Positions 1-7,815 of a stretch of DNA of 64,000 bases are shown here, in pieces (the stretch's first letter is position 1; each line of letters opens with the position of its first letter). The stretch covers positions 310,001 to 374,000 of the forward strand of contig JNWL01000005.1 in NCBI GenBank assembly GCA_000716465.1, written 5' to 3'. This DNA is from Streptomyces bikiniensis (lineage in GTDB: Bacteria > Actinomycetota > Actinomycetes > Streptomycetales > Streptomycetaceae). The translations under genes and the position numbers were made by a program. The notes under the pieces are model-generated. The model worked only from the letters and a program-made list of their open reading frames with translations, made no database searches and was not told the origin of the DNA.

Positions 1-293
1 TCCTGCTTGCCGAGGTCTGTGAGGAGCTGGGTGTACGTCTCCTCCAGCTGCTCGCCGGAGAGATCGAGCAGTTGCGTCCAGCCGCGCCCCTCCCACTCTT
101 CGGAGTCGGGGAGTACATGGCGGCGCTGAGATGCAGGGAGATCCTTGTTGGCCTCCTCCTTCTCGGCGGCCATCTTGAGGAACACCAGGAAGCTGAGCTG
201 CTCCAGGTATTCGAGGCTCGATACGCCGTCGTCGCGCAGGACATTGCAGTAGTTCCAGAGACGATCGACGAGACGACGTGCTTCCGGCTTCAC
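1..293 (-). CDS. hsdM: Type I restriction-modification DNA methylase subunit HsdM, N-terminal fragment (cut by window edge)
   Basis: A GTG at 293-291 opens a reading frame that runs off the left edge. Its start (MKPEARRLVDRLWNYC) followed by SLEYLEQLSFLVFLKMA is the typical N-terminal helical domain of type I N6-adenine methylases. HsdM modifies the host site and forms the M2S core with HsdS. The start codon overlaps the hsdS stop by four bases (GTGA), so translation is coupled. The catalytic NPPF motif would lie beyond the window and cannot be checked. Confidence 0.85.
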   Translation of the reverse strand, partial: MKPEARRLVDRLWNYCNVLRDDGVSSLEYLEQLSFLVFLKMAAEKEEANKDLPASQRRHVLPDSEEWEGRGWTQLLDLSGEQLEETYTQLLTDLGKQ

Positions 294-1816
294 TCGGTGA
301 ACTCCAGGGGGAGGGTGGTCTGTTCGCCCTCGGAGAGGGGGGTACGGGATGTGGGGGCCGGCGGGGGCGAGGCTTTGGAAGCAGGCTGCTCGGCTGCGCT
401 CTGGCTTTTCCGCCTGGCCTGGGCAGCGGCCCGCCGAGCCGCTTTCCGCTCGGCTTCGGCGGTCTCGCGCTCGACCCGGATGCGCTTGAGAAGGTGCTCG
501 GCGGGCTCGTCGTGAGGATCCTGGGGGACGAGCCGGCCAGCGAAGGCTTCGGCGAGGAGGGTGCGGCGGAGGGCGTTGGCGTGGGCTTCCATCTTGTCCA
601 GGAGCAGGTCCAACGCGTCGACACGGGCCAGCCGCCCCTTGGTCTCAGCGATGAGCCGCCGTTGCTCGTCGAGCGTGGGTACCGGGAATTCCACAGCTTT
701 CAGCCGAGACGCGCTCAGGTGTGCAATGTTGGTCGTGATGCGCACCTCACGCATGAACCGGCCTGCATGCAGGTGACGGCGGAAGACGAGAAGCGCCCAG
801 CCGGGGAGCACCTCGTCCCCAGCCCGGAACCGCAACAGGCTGTTCGTGAAGGCCACGCCCTCGGGGATGCCCTTGTACATCGCCGGCCGCCCGACGAGAT
901 GAGGGCTCTGCCCTTCGTTGAGGAGGATGTCTCCAGGCAGGAGACGGTATTTGCCGAACCCTTCGGAGAAGTCCATCTCCATGAGGCTCGTGGTGTCGAT
1001 GCGGTCCTCGAAGACGTTGGCAACGCGCAGGTACGGGCGCATCTTGGGGCCGTCGTGCCAGTCAGGGTGGCGCGCTCTGCCGAGGTCGACGATCCCGGCT
1101 TGGCCTGCTGTCATCGCCTGCCAGCCCTCGGGCCAGGCGGCCGACTCCGGGATGGCGTCGAGAAGAACCTTCTTGCGGAGGGTGGTGACGTAGGACCGGG
1201 CATGGGCGATGAGCTGGGTGATCTCGCCCAGCCGTGCGAGCCGCTCGTCCAGGGCGTCGGCGATCCGCCGCTGTTCGGCAGCTGGCGGGACGGGGACGGG
1301 CAGCGACCGGATGCCGTTCAGCCCCAGGCGGGCCCGCCCGATGCCTCTCAGACTGGCAGCCGCATGCTGCTTGGTCGCCGGGGCGATCAATGCCTGAAGC
1401 AGCCACTCGGTGGAGACCTCCGGATGCGCTCGGAACCGGATGCAGTCGGCCTTGACGATGGCCGGCCCCACGTACTCCGGGACAATGCAAGCTCGTGGCA
1501 GGTCGTCGCCGAGCGACGCGATGACAAGGTCGCCTTCCCGCGCCTCATGCGCGGCCAGACGCTCGAAGTGACTCTTCGAGATGTGCGTCCGAACATCACG
1601 GAACTCTCCGTCGCCAATGTTTTGCAGGCGGAGTACGCGCGGCCCTGAGTCGGTGTAGTGCCGTGTCGCAAGATTCGACCCGAAAGGACCGTCCGTGACA
1701 GGACGCTCGTCCGCGGATCGAAGGTCGTCGAGTTCGGCCCAGCACCAGCTGGCCGGAAGCTCTACCGCTGCTATCTCCGGCGCCCCCACTGCCCCGTCAT
1801 CGCTCTCCACGCTCAC
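290..1816 (-). CDS. hsdS: Type I restriction-modification specificity subunit HsdS
   Basis: A 508-residue protein with two target-recognition half-repeats. The first begins near residue 20 (LPASWCWAELDDL). Each half ends in a conserved spacer helix: PAAEQRRIADALDERLARL near residue 180 and LDEQRRLIAETKGRLARV near residue 385. This is the classic HsdS layout in which each half reads one part of a bipartite DNA site. The C-terminal 70 residues form a charged Arg/Ala/Glu helix. It overlaps hsdR upstream and hsdM downstream by 4 bp each, so the three genes form one leftward operon. The recognition sequence cannot be deduced from the protein. Confidence 0.92.
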   Translation of the reverse strand: MSVESDDGAVGAPEIAAVELPASWCWAELDDLRSADERPVTDGPFGSNLATRHYTDSGPRVLRLQNIGDGEFRDVRTHISKSHFERLAAHEAREGDLVIASLGDDLPRACIVPEYVGPAIVKADCIRFRAHPEVSTEWLLQALIAPATKQHAAASLRGIGRARLGLNGIRSLPVPVPPAAEQRRIADALDERLARLGEITQLIAHARSYVTTLRKKVLLDAIPESAAWPEGWQAMTAGQAGIVDLGRARHPDWHDGPKMRPYLRVANVFEDRIDTTSLMEMDFSEGFGKYRLLPGDILLNEGQSPHLVGRPAMYKGIPEGVAFTNSLLRFRAGDEVLPGWALLVFRRHLHAGRFMREVRITTNIAHLSASRLKAVEFPVPTLDEQRRLIAETKGRLARVDALDLLLDKMEAHANALRRTLLAEAFAGRLVPQDPHDEPAEHLLKRIRVERETAEAERKAARRAAAQARRKSQSAAEQPASKASPPPAPTSRTPLSEGEQTTLPLEFTE

Positions 1817-4794
1817 GCACCCAGTTCCCGATCCAGTTCATTGATCAGCTCGTCCGGTGTTCGCGTTCCTTCCGCGAACACCGCTCTGAACCTGCTCCAG
1901 CCGCCTGCAGCCCGGCACAGCGCATGCTGCTCCAGGGCGTCCACGGAGACGGTCGCTGAGGTGGCGACCACGTTCGCGATGCGCTTCAGCCAGGCGAGCT
2001 GCTCTTCCGTGAATGTCGCTCCCGCCGTCTCCTGACGCGCGAGCCATTCTTGGAAGCGAAGGTCCACGGTATCCCGGTATGGCCGGAAGTCGCCTCCGTC
2101 GAGTCTCAGCTCGTACCGGAGAACCGAGAGCAACTCGGGCAGCCCGGCGTTTCGCCGCCGCTTGCCCCGTGCGATGCCGAGGTCGACGTATGCCTTCCAA
2201 AGCTGTTGCCCGGTCCATCGCTGGTGGGGAGGACTGACCCTGCTGAGAAGCCCGTCGATCCGTGCCTCGACCTCGCTCAGCGACCGCCGTTCCTTGAAGG
2301 CGATGCGCAGGGCGGCGAACCGGTCCTGCTGGTCTGCCATGTACTGGCGCCAGTCCTTCACGGTGCGTTCGGCTCGCATGAGGTCCGTCACACCTTCGGC
2401 GATCACACCGCCGTCTTGGCTGAGGTGGTCGATCTTGATCCAGCGGCGTCGTGCCGCTTTGATGAGCGCCTCACGCAGCGCCTCACGCTCGACGAACGGC
2501 CGTAGAGCCTGGGCCAGCACAGCGTTCAAGACCGCCTCGTCGGTGGCCGTGGGGGCGATCCCCTCCGCTGACGGCGCCTCGTTCCCCACCGTCTCCTTCT
2601 CACCAGCAGCCCTCGCCCGCTCCTTCGCCAGCCGGTCCGGATCGGTGGCATGGACCAGGTCGGTCACCAGCTCGGTCAGCTTGCGGCCGCCCGCACAGCC
2701 CTCGATCCGGGCCAGCTGCTGCTCGTCGAGCCGCTGCCCGAGCCGACTCAGGCGGCCGGCCAGGGTGGAGGCATCGTCGACGGTCAGCGGAACCCCTTGC
2801 GCACACGCCCGGAGCAGACGCTCCAGGCTGGGCAGCTCCTGCAGGTCGTCCCGTACGAGTGGTCGTGCGTCTACCATGGCGTGCTCGGTCACGCCCACAG
2901 CGTCGACGATCACGAACCGGTCCTTGCACAGCGCATCCTCTGTGACCCTGCGCAGGTCCTCCGGCTTGATGATCCGGGCACCGCGACCCTTCATCTGCTC
3001 GAAGTACGACCACGTCCGTACGTCCCGCATGAAGACCAGGCACTCCAGGGCGGGGATGTCGGTGCCCGTGGCGATCATGTCAACGGTGACGGCGATTCGG
3101 GTCTCCGGTGCGTTGCGGAACTCTTTGATCGCCTTGGAGGGCTGTGCGGTCTCACTGTTGATCTTCAGGCAGAACTTGTCACCTGCGTTCCACGCCTTGC
3201 GGATCTCTGCAACGATAGCGTCTGCGTGCCGGTTCGTCTCCGCGAAGACCAGGGTCTTCGGGACGATGCTCCGCTGGTGCACGATCTCACCAGTCTCGGC
3301 ATCGATGTCGGGCGGGAAGATCTCCGTGAACAGCCGGTCCCTGAAGGTCTCGATGACGGTCCGGATCTGGCTCGTGGACTCGACCCGGGTGTTGAGCTCG
3401 GCAGCCGTGTACTCGTCGTCCTCGTCCTGCTGGTGCCAGTGCTGCTCACGCGTGACACGGTCCACATGGGCCAGGACGGTGTTGATCTTCTCGACGGTGC
3501 CGTCAGGGGCCTGGGCCTCGGTCACGGCCGGGATCTTCGATCCGTCCCGGGTGATCCGGGTCGAGATCCGGTAGACGTCGTAGTCGACGTTGACCTCGTC
3601 GGCGACCGCTTCCTCGTAGGTGTACTGGCTGACCAGGTTGTTCTCGAAGAAGGCGAACGTCGGTCCGATCGGGGTCGCGGTCAGGCCCACGATGTGTGCG
3701 TCGAAGTACTCGAGCACGGGCCGCCAGGAGCCGTAGATCGAGCGGTGGCACTCGTCGATGACGATGAAGTCGAAGTAGTCGGGCGGAAGCGCAGCTGAGT
3801 AGCGCACCTTAGGCGGTCGCTTGCCGAGCCCCGCCGTCCCACCGCCCTCGAAGCTGCGTGCCTCATCGCTGTCGGGTGCGGGTGGCGTCTGCCCGGTCAG
3901 CATGCACCACAGTCGCTGGACCGTAGTGATCACGATCTTGTCGGAGTCCGTTAGGCCCGATGCCCCGCCCGACAGGTGCTTGAGGGGGAAGTCCTCGTGT
4001 AGCGGCTTCTTCGATTCCGCCGGCTGGAAGCCGCGGTACTCCAGGAACGCCTGCTCACCCAGGTTGTAGCGATCCACGAGGAACAGCACGCGATGCGCGC
4101 CCGCGTGCTTGAGCAGCCGATGGCTCGCTTGGACGACGGTGTACGTCTTGCCGGCTCCGGTGGCCATCTGGATGAGGGCCCGTGGACGGTCGTCGGCGAG
4201 AGAGTTCTCCAGGCCCTCGATGGCCCGGCGCTGAGCGTCGTACAGCTGCCGCTGCGGATCCAGGTGGACGCCGGGCAGCCTGCGCAGCCGGGCTCTCAGA
4301 GAGGGCGTCTCAGGGTGGTGCACGGCATTGCGCTTCCAGCGGGCGAGGGTGGCCGGCTGGGCCGGGGCGAAGACGTAACGGCTGCGGGCCCCGCCCTGGG
4401 GAGCGTCGGCGGCGGGTGTGCCGTCGAGGTGTTCGGCGTCGAGGGCGTTGAGGAAGACCCAGGCATGGCCGTTGGTTCCGTAGCGGAACGGGAGGGGGCG
4501 CTCCCGCCAGGTGCGCCGCTGGTGCTGCGCGGCGATCGGAGCGGCGAGCCGGTCGGCCTCCGCGAGCATTTGGTGGGGGTCGTCCGAGTCGATCCCCGCT
4601 ACGACGAGGCCGCTGAGGTCCCGGTCGACATGCAGGAGGTAGACCCGCAGACCTTCGAGCTCCGGGTGCGCCGTCCGGACCGCCGCCGGATCAGGGGTCA
4701 GGTCGCGCTCGTGCGGGGCGCACACCCTCCATCCGGCGTCACGCAGAGCCTGCTCGACCTTGTCACTGTTTCCCTGCGCGCCAGAAGCGCTCAC
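1813..4794 (-). CDS. hsdR: Type I restriction enzyme HsdR-like translocase with apparently degenerate nuclease site
   Basis: The GTG at 4794 (993 residues) is chosen over upstream starts because GGGGAGGG precedes it. The superfamily-2 helicase motor is intact: motif I MATGAGKT near residues 210-217, motif II DECH near 347-350, and TATP near 372-375. A C-terminal HsdR region follows. The N-terminal domain aligns by eye with the family: the YLLHVDRDLSG segment (about 52-62) and the later RSRYVFAPAQPATLARW (138-153) match family landmarks. Where the family has D and then an E-x-K nuclease motif, this protein reads GLVVAGIDSDD (62-72), without the acidic residue and lysine. It may therefore translocate DNA without cutting, or use another nuclease. 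It is first in an R-S-M operon. Confidence 0.9.
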   Translation of the reverse strand: MSASGAQGNSDKVEQALRDAGWRVCAPHERDLTPDPAAVRTAHPELEGLRVYLLHVDRDLSGLVVAGIDSDDPHQMLAEADRLAAPIAAQHQRRTWRERPLPFRYGTNGHAWVFLNALDAEHLDGTPAADAPQGGARSRYVFAPAQPATLARWKRNAVHHPETPSLRARLRRLPGVHLDPQRQLYDAQRRAIEGLENSLADDRPRALIQMATGAGKTYTVVQASHRLLKHAGAHRVLFLVDRYNLGEQAFLEYRGFQPAESKKPLHEDFPLKHLSGGASGLTDSDKIVITTVQRLWCMLTGQTPPAPDSDEARSFEGGGTAGLGKRPPKVRYSAALPPDYFDFIVIDECHRSIYGSWRPVLEYFDAHIVGLTATPIGPTFAFFENNLVSQYTYEEAVADEVNVDYDVYRISTRITRDGSKIPAVTEAQAPDGTVEKINTVLAHVDRVTREQHWHQQDEDDEYTAAELNTRVESTSQIRTVIETFRDRLFTEIFPPDIDAETGEIVHQRSIVPKTLVFAETNRHADAIVAEIRKAWNAGDKFCLKINSETAQPSKAIKEFRNAPETRIAVTVDMIATGTDIPALECLVFMRDVRTWSYFEQMKGRGARIIKPEDLRRVTEDALCKDRFVIVDAVGVTEHAMVDARPLVRDDLQELPSLERLLRACAQGVPLTVDDASTLAGRLSRLGQRLDEQQLARIEGCAGGRKLTELVTDLVHATDPDRLAKERARAAGEKETVGNEAPSAEGIAPTATDEAVLNAVLAQALRPFVEREALREALIKAARRRWIKIDHLSQDGGVIAEGVTDLMRAERTVKDWRQYMADQQDRFAALRIAFKERRSLSEVEARIDGLLSRVSPPHQRWTGQQLWKAYVDLGIARGKRRRNAGLPELLSVLRYELRLDGGDFRPYRDTVDLRFQEWLARQETAGATFTEEQLAWLKRIANVVATSATVSVDALEQHALCRAAGGWSRFRAVFAEGTRTPDELINELDRELGA

Positions 4795-5059
4795 GGTCCC
4801 TCCCCGTACCCTCGCGGCCTTCAGTGCTCTGTGCCTGCCCCGCGCCCTGAAACAGCCCGCCAGCCCCACCCATTACACCAGTTGACGTACACACGTCCTC
4901 GGCTTCCGCCAGCGCGTGGACGATGACCGTCCGGATCTGGCCATGGGCTCCGGCGCGTCACGGTCAGTGCGCGTCCGTACAGTGGGCGGTAAGTTGCGTC
5001 GGGCCAAGTAGGCCCGGTCCGTAGGGGAAGGGCCAGGGAAGACCAGGAAGGACGCTCGG
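4795..5059. promoter_or_regulatory. Divergent promoter region between hsdR and the Septu-like pair
   Basis: This 265-bp spacer separates the leftward hsd operon from the rightward ATPase/HNH pair, so it should carry both promoters. An inverted repeat, CGGGCC-AAGTA-GGCCCG, lies at 5000-5016. The ribosome site AGGAAGGA precedes the GTG at 5060. I could not identify convincing -35/-10 hexamers. Confidence 0.4.
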
Positions 5060-6418
5060 GTGTATGTGACGAGGCTCCGGCTCGACGGCGTGCGTGGTTT
5101 CCACGGCGCTCGGGCCTGCGACCTCGATTTCACGCGCCCGGATGGAAGTTATGCCGGCTGGACCGTCCTCGCCGGGCGAAACGGCGCGGGAAAGACGACC
5201 TTGCTGAGGTCGATCGCCCTAGCCCTGGCTGGCCCGGAACGGGCCAGCAGGCTGGATGGCGAGGTCGAGGACTACCGCACCTACGGGCAGTTCCGGGGAA
5301 GGCTGGAGCTGTCCCTGCGCGCGGACCGGGATGCCGACCTCGGGGCCCCCTCTCCGTCCGATTCGCGTACGGTCTCCATGGTGTGGGAGCCGGGCCGCGA
5401 GCCGCTCAGCGCGGAGGACGCACCCCCGACCCGTGTCCGGTTCCTCACCGACCCAGGCGCCAAGATCGCCAACCATTTGTGGGACTTTTCCCCGCCACCG
5501 GGCTGGTTCCACGCCGCCTACGGCCCCTTCCGCCGCCTCAGCGGCACCGGCCTCTTCGAGCGCGACCGGCAGAATCCGGACCGTGCTGAGGCCCTGCGCA
5601 CTCTTTTCGAGGAGCAGTCGGCCCTCACTGAGTCGGTGGTGTGGCTCGTCTCCGTCCACACGCGCCGACTGGAAGGCGAAGCCGGCGCAGAGGAGCTGCT
5701 GGAATCGGTGCTCGCGCTTCTCAACGACGATCTGCTGCCGGGCGACTTCCGCGTCGAGGAGGTCACCTCGCGCGGTCTGTGGCTGCGGCGGGCCGACGGC
5801 GTGGGGCCACTCATCGCCCAGTGGCGGATGAGTGATGGCCTGCGCACCGTCACGGCGCTGGTCCTGGACGTTGTACGCCAGATGCACGCCGCCTACGGAG
5901 GGCTGGCACTGCATTGGGATGACGGCGGCCGACCGTACCTGCCGTACCCGGGCGTCGTCCTCATCGACGAGGTGGACGCGCACCTCCACGTCTCCTGGCA
6001 GCAGCGCATCGGCGAGTGGTTCAAGGCCCACTTCCCCGCCGTCCAGTTCATCGTCACCACCCACAGCCCCTACATCTGCCAGGCTGCGGACCCTGGCGGT
6101 CTCATCCGACTGCCGGGGCCGGACGAGCAGACCCCGCCAGAGGTCGTGGACCAGAAGGAATACGGCACGATCGTCTACGGCACCGGTGACGACGCGGTGC
6201 TCTCGGACTTCTTCGGCCTCCGGTCCCCGTTCTCCCGTCGCGCCGAGAAGCTGCGCGAAGAGCTCGCCGATCTGGAGTATGAGGTCGCGTCGGGCGACGC
6301 CGATTCAGAGACGGTGCGACGGTTCCGTACTCTACGCCGGACCTTGGCCAGCTCCCAGGCGACCTACGTTGAGGACTCCAGCCTGCGAGCCAGGAGGCGG
6401 GAGACCGGCGGCTCGTGA
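5060..6418 (+). CDS. ptuA: AAA/ABC-type ATPase, PtuA-like subunit of a Septu-type defence system
   Basis: A 452-residue SMC/RecF-like ATPase. Walker A is GRNGAGKTT at about residues 39-47. A signature-like segment, WRMSDGLRTV, is near 255-264. Walker B VVLIDEVDAHLH is near 299-310 and the switch histidine follows in TTHSP (about 333-337). In Septu, PtuA partners with the HNH nuclease PtuB to defend against phage. That matches the gene immediately downstream, which overlaps by 4 bp (GTGA). Start GTG 5060 has AGGAAGGA upstream. By eye its codon use is less GC-saturated than the housekeeping genes to the right, as expected for transferred DNA. Other ATPase-plus-HNH systems exist, so the Septu label rests on gene pairing and size. 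Confidence 0.78.
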   Translation: MYVTRLRLDGVRGFHGARACDLDFTRPDGSYAGWTVLAGRNGAGKTTLLRSIALALAGPERASRLDGEVEDYRTYGQFRGRLELSLRADRDADLGAPSPSDSRTVSMVWEPGREPLSAEDAPPTRVRFLTDPGAKIANHLWDFSPPPGWFHAAYGPFRRLSGTGLFERDRQNPDRAEALRTLFEEQSALTESVVWLVSVHTRRLEGEAGAEELLESVLALLNDDLLPGDFRVEEVTSRGLWLRRADGVGPLIAQWRMSDGLRTVTALVLDVVRQMHAAYGGLALHWDDGGRPYLPYPGVVLIDEVDAHLHVSWQQRIGEWFKAHFPAVQFIVTTHSPYICQAADPGGLIRLPGPDEQTPPEVVDQKEYGTIVYGTGDDAVLSDFFGLRSPFSRRAEKLREELADLEYEVASGDADSETVRRFRTLRRTLASSQATYVEDSSLRARRRETGGS

Positions 6419-7170
6419 TCAGGATTGTACGACCGCGGCTCCCTTTCGGACTGGAATCCTCCCTGCTGGCCCTGACCCAGGAGCTGGCTGGCACGCCGGT
6501 GCCCGAGCGTGGTGAGCACGCCGAGCGGATGTGGGAGCGCAAGACCGTGCGCCGGGACGTGTACCGGCCGGTGCGCGAGGCTTTGGAAGACATGGCGCCC
6601 GGTGTGGACTGCTGCATGTACTGCGGCAATCACCTGGCCGACACGGTGGATCACTTCGTCCCCAAATCCCGATGCGCTCTGCGGACCTTCTACTGGCCGA
6701 ACCTCCTGCTGGCCTGCTCCACCTGCAACACACGCTTCAAGGGCAACAAGCACCGCGGCGACGGCTTCGTCGGTTCCCTTCTCATCGACCCGACCTGCGA
6801 GGACCCCTTCGAGCATCTGGACCTTGGGCTCGCCAGCGGCCTCTACCGGCCGGTCGAGGGTTCGCCGAAGGGCGAGTGGACTATCAAGGTCTGCGGCCTG
6901 AACGAGGGGAAGCGTCCACGGGTCCGTGCCGAAGCCTGGCTGAACCTGGCCGACGACCTGCGGGGCTGGGCCCAGGCCCGGGCCGTGGGCGATGTCAGGA
7001 ACATGCGCCGCAAGATCTACCGCATGCGGACCCAGCCGTTTGCCGATGTCTGTTACGCGGCGCTGCACAAGGCCGTGTCCGAGGAGGCGCCCCGGGTCTT
7101 CGCGGCCGAGGAGCCGGGCGTCTTGGACCTCCTGCGGGACGACGAGCTGCGGGCCGCTTTCCAGACGTGA
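6415..7170 (+). CDS. ptuB: HNH endonuclease, PtuB-like partner of the upstream ATPase
   Basis: A 251-residue protein with a zinc-supported HNH core: CMYC (67-70), DHFVPKS (79-85), a central Asn in YWPNLL (96) and CSTCN (101-105), followed by a basic FKGNKH. This C-x2-C / DH / N / C-x2-C arrangement is that of the HNH nucleases paired with SMC-like ATPases in Septu and some retron systems. It would cut nucleic acid when licensed by the ATPase. The GTG start lies inside the ATPase stop, so the two are translationally coupled. No further gene follows before tRNA-Ser. Confidence 0.8.
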   Translation: MIRIVRPRLPFGLESSLLALTQELAGTPVPERGEHAERMWERKTVRRDVYRPVREALEDMAPGVDCCMYCGNHLADTVDHFVPKSRCALRTFYWPNLLLACSTCNTRFKGNKHRGDGFVGSLLIDPTCEDPFEHLDLGLASGLYRPVEGSPKGEWTIKVCGLNEGKRPRVRAEAWLNLADDLRGWAQARAVGDVRNMRRKIYRMRTQPFADVCYAALHKAVSEEAPRVFAAEEPGVLDLLRDDELRAAFQT

Positions 7171-7240
7171 GCGGCCCAGCTGAGCCGCCGCCGCGATAGG
7201 CACTCGTGCCGACTGAGACTAAAACTGAGACCACGCAACA
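7171..7240. other. AT-richer junction at the island edge with short direct repeats
   Basis: Between the HNH stop and the tRNA terminator, the 8-mer ACTGAGAC occurs twice, at 7212-7219 and 7224-7231. The stretch is markedly less GC-rich than its surroundings. It sits where an attachment-site remnant would be expected, next to the 3' end of a tRNA. No second copy can be sought inside the window. Confidence 0.3.
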
Positions 7241-7277
7241 ACGAAGGGTCCGACCGCTCGGCGGTCGGACCCTTCGT
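7241..7277 (-). terminator. Hairpin terminator downstream of tRNA-Ser
   Basis: A perfect inverted repeat with 17-base arms (7241-7257 and 7261-7277) around a 3-base loop. It lies just past the 3' end of the leftward tRNA-Ser gene and probably terminates it. Being symmetric, it may also stop transcription from the HNH gene. Confidence 0.75.
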
Positions 7278-7296
7278 TTGCCCAGGTGGGCGGCGG

Positions 7297-7381
7297 CGGA
7301 GGATACGAGATTCGAACTCGTGAGGGGTTGCCCCCAACACGCTTTCCAAGCGTGCGCCCTAGGCCTCTAGGCGAATCCTCC
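7297..7381 (-). tRNA. tRNA-Ser(GGA)
   Basis: An 85-nt class II tRNA. Acceptor arms GGAGGAT (7375-7381) and ATCCTCC (7298-7304) pair, the T-loop is GTTCGAATC, and there is a long variable arm. The anticodon GGA is complementary to 7345-7347. CCA is not encoded. Its 3' end faces the defence island. Confidence 0.96.
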
Positions 7382-7494
7382 GCCGGGAACATTACATGAC
7401 CGAGGGGGGTGCTCGCGAACTCGATCCCGGGTGGGGTCGGAGGGGGTTTCCAGGTGGGAGGTGCGGGCTCCCGGTGCCCTCGGCATCGGGTAGT

Positions 7495-7594
7495 CTGGGC
7501 GGAGCCCCTCACGCGGCGCTATCTGACTGAACTCCCCCAGGGCCGGAAGGCAGCAAGGGTAGGTCGGCTCTGGCGGGTGCGTGGGGGGCGCTTG
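7495..7594 (+). ncRNA. ffs: Signal recognition particle 4.5S RNA
   Basis: The universally conserved SRP domain IV is present: CCAGGGCCGGAAGGCAGC then AAGGGTAGG, with its GGAA tetraloop, around 7537-7563. Distal sequences near 7503-7513 and 7581-7592 pair to close the rod. A -10-like TAGTCT at 7491-7496 fits a start near 7502. The exact ends are approximate. It binds Ffh to target membrane and secreted proteins. The position between tRNA-Ser and dnaX is usual for Streptomyces. Confidence 0.93.
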
Positions 7595-7815
7595 CGTTCC
7601 CGGGGGCGGGTGGCACGGCACAGGCGGTCGGCCGGGTGTGGCCCTCGCCGAAAGCCGGGGCCGGGGCCGGGGCCTGGACCTGGGTCGGGTCAGGGCCGGG
7701 CGTGGCCGGTCCCCGTCGGGCAGGAGCCGTCGGTGCCGAGAGGGGCGGTCGGGCGAGAGGTCCCGGTCCCGGTGGTTTTCCCGGGTTGTCGGTGCGCGCC
7801 TATAACCTCGTACAC

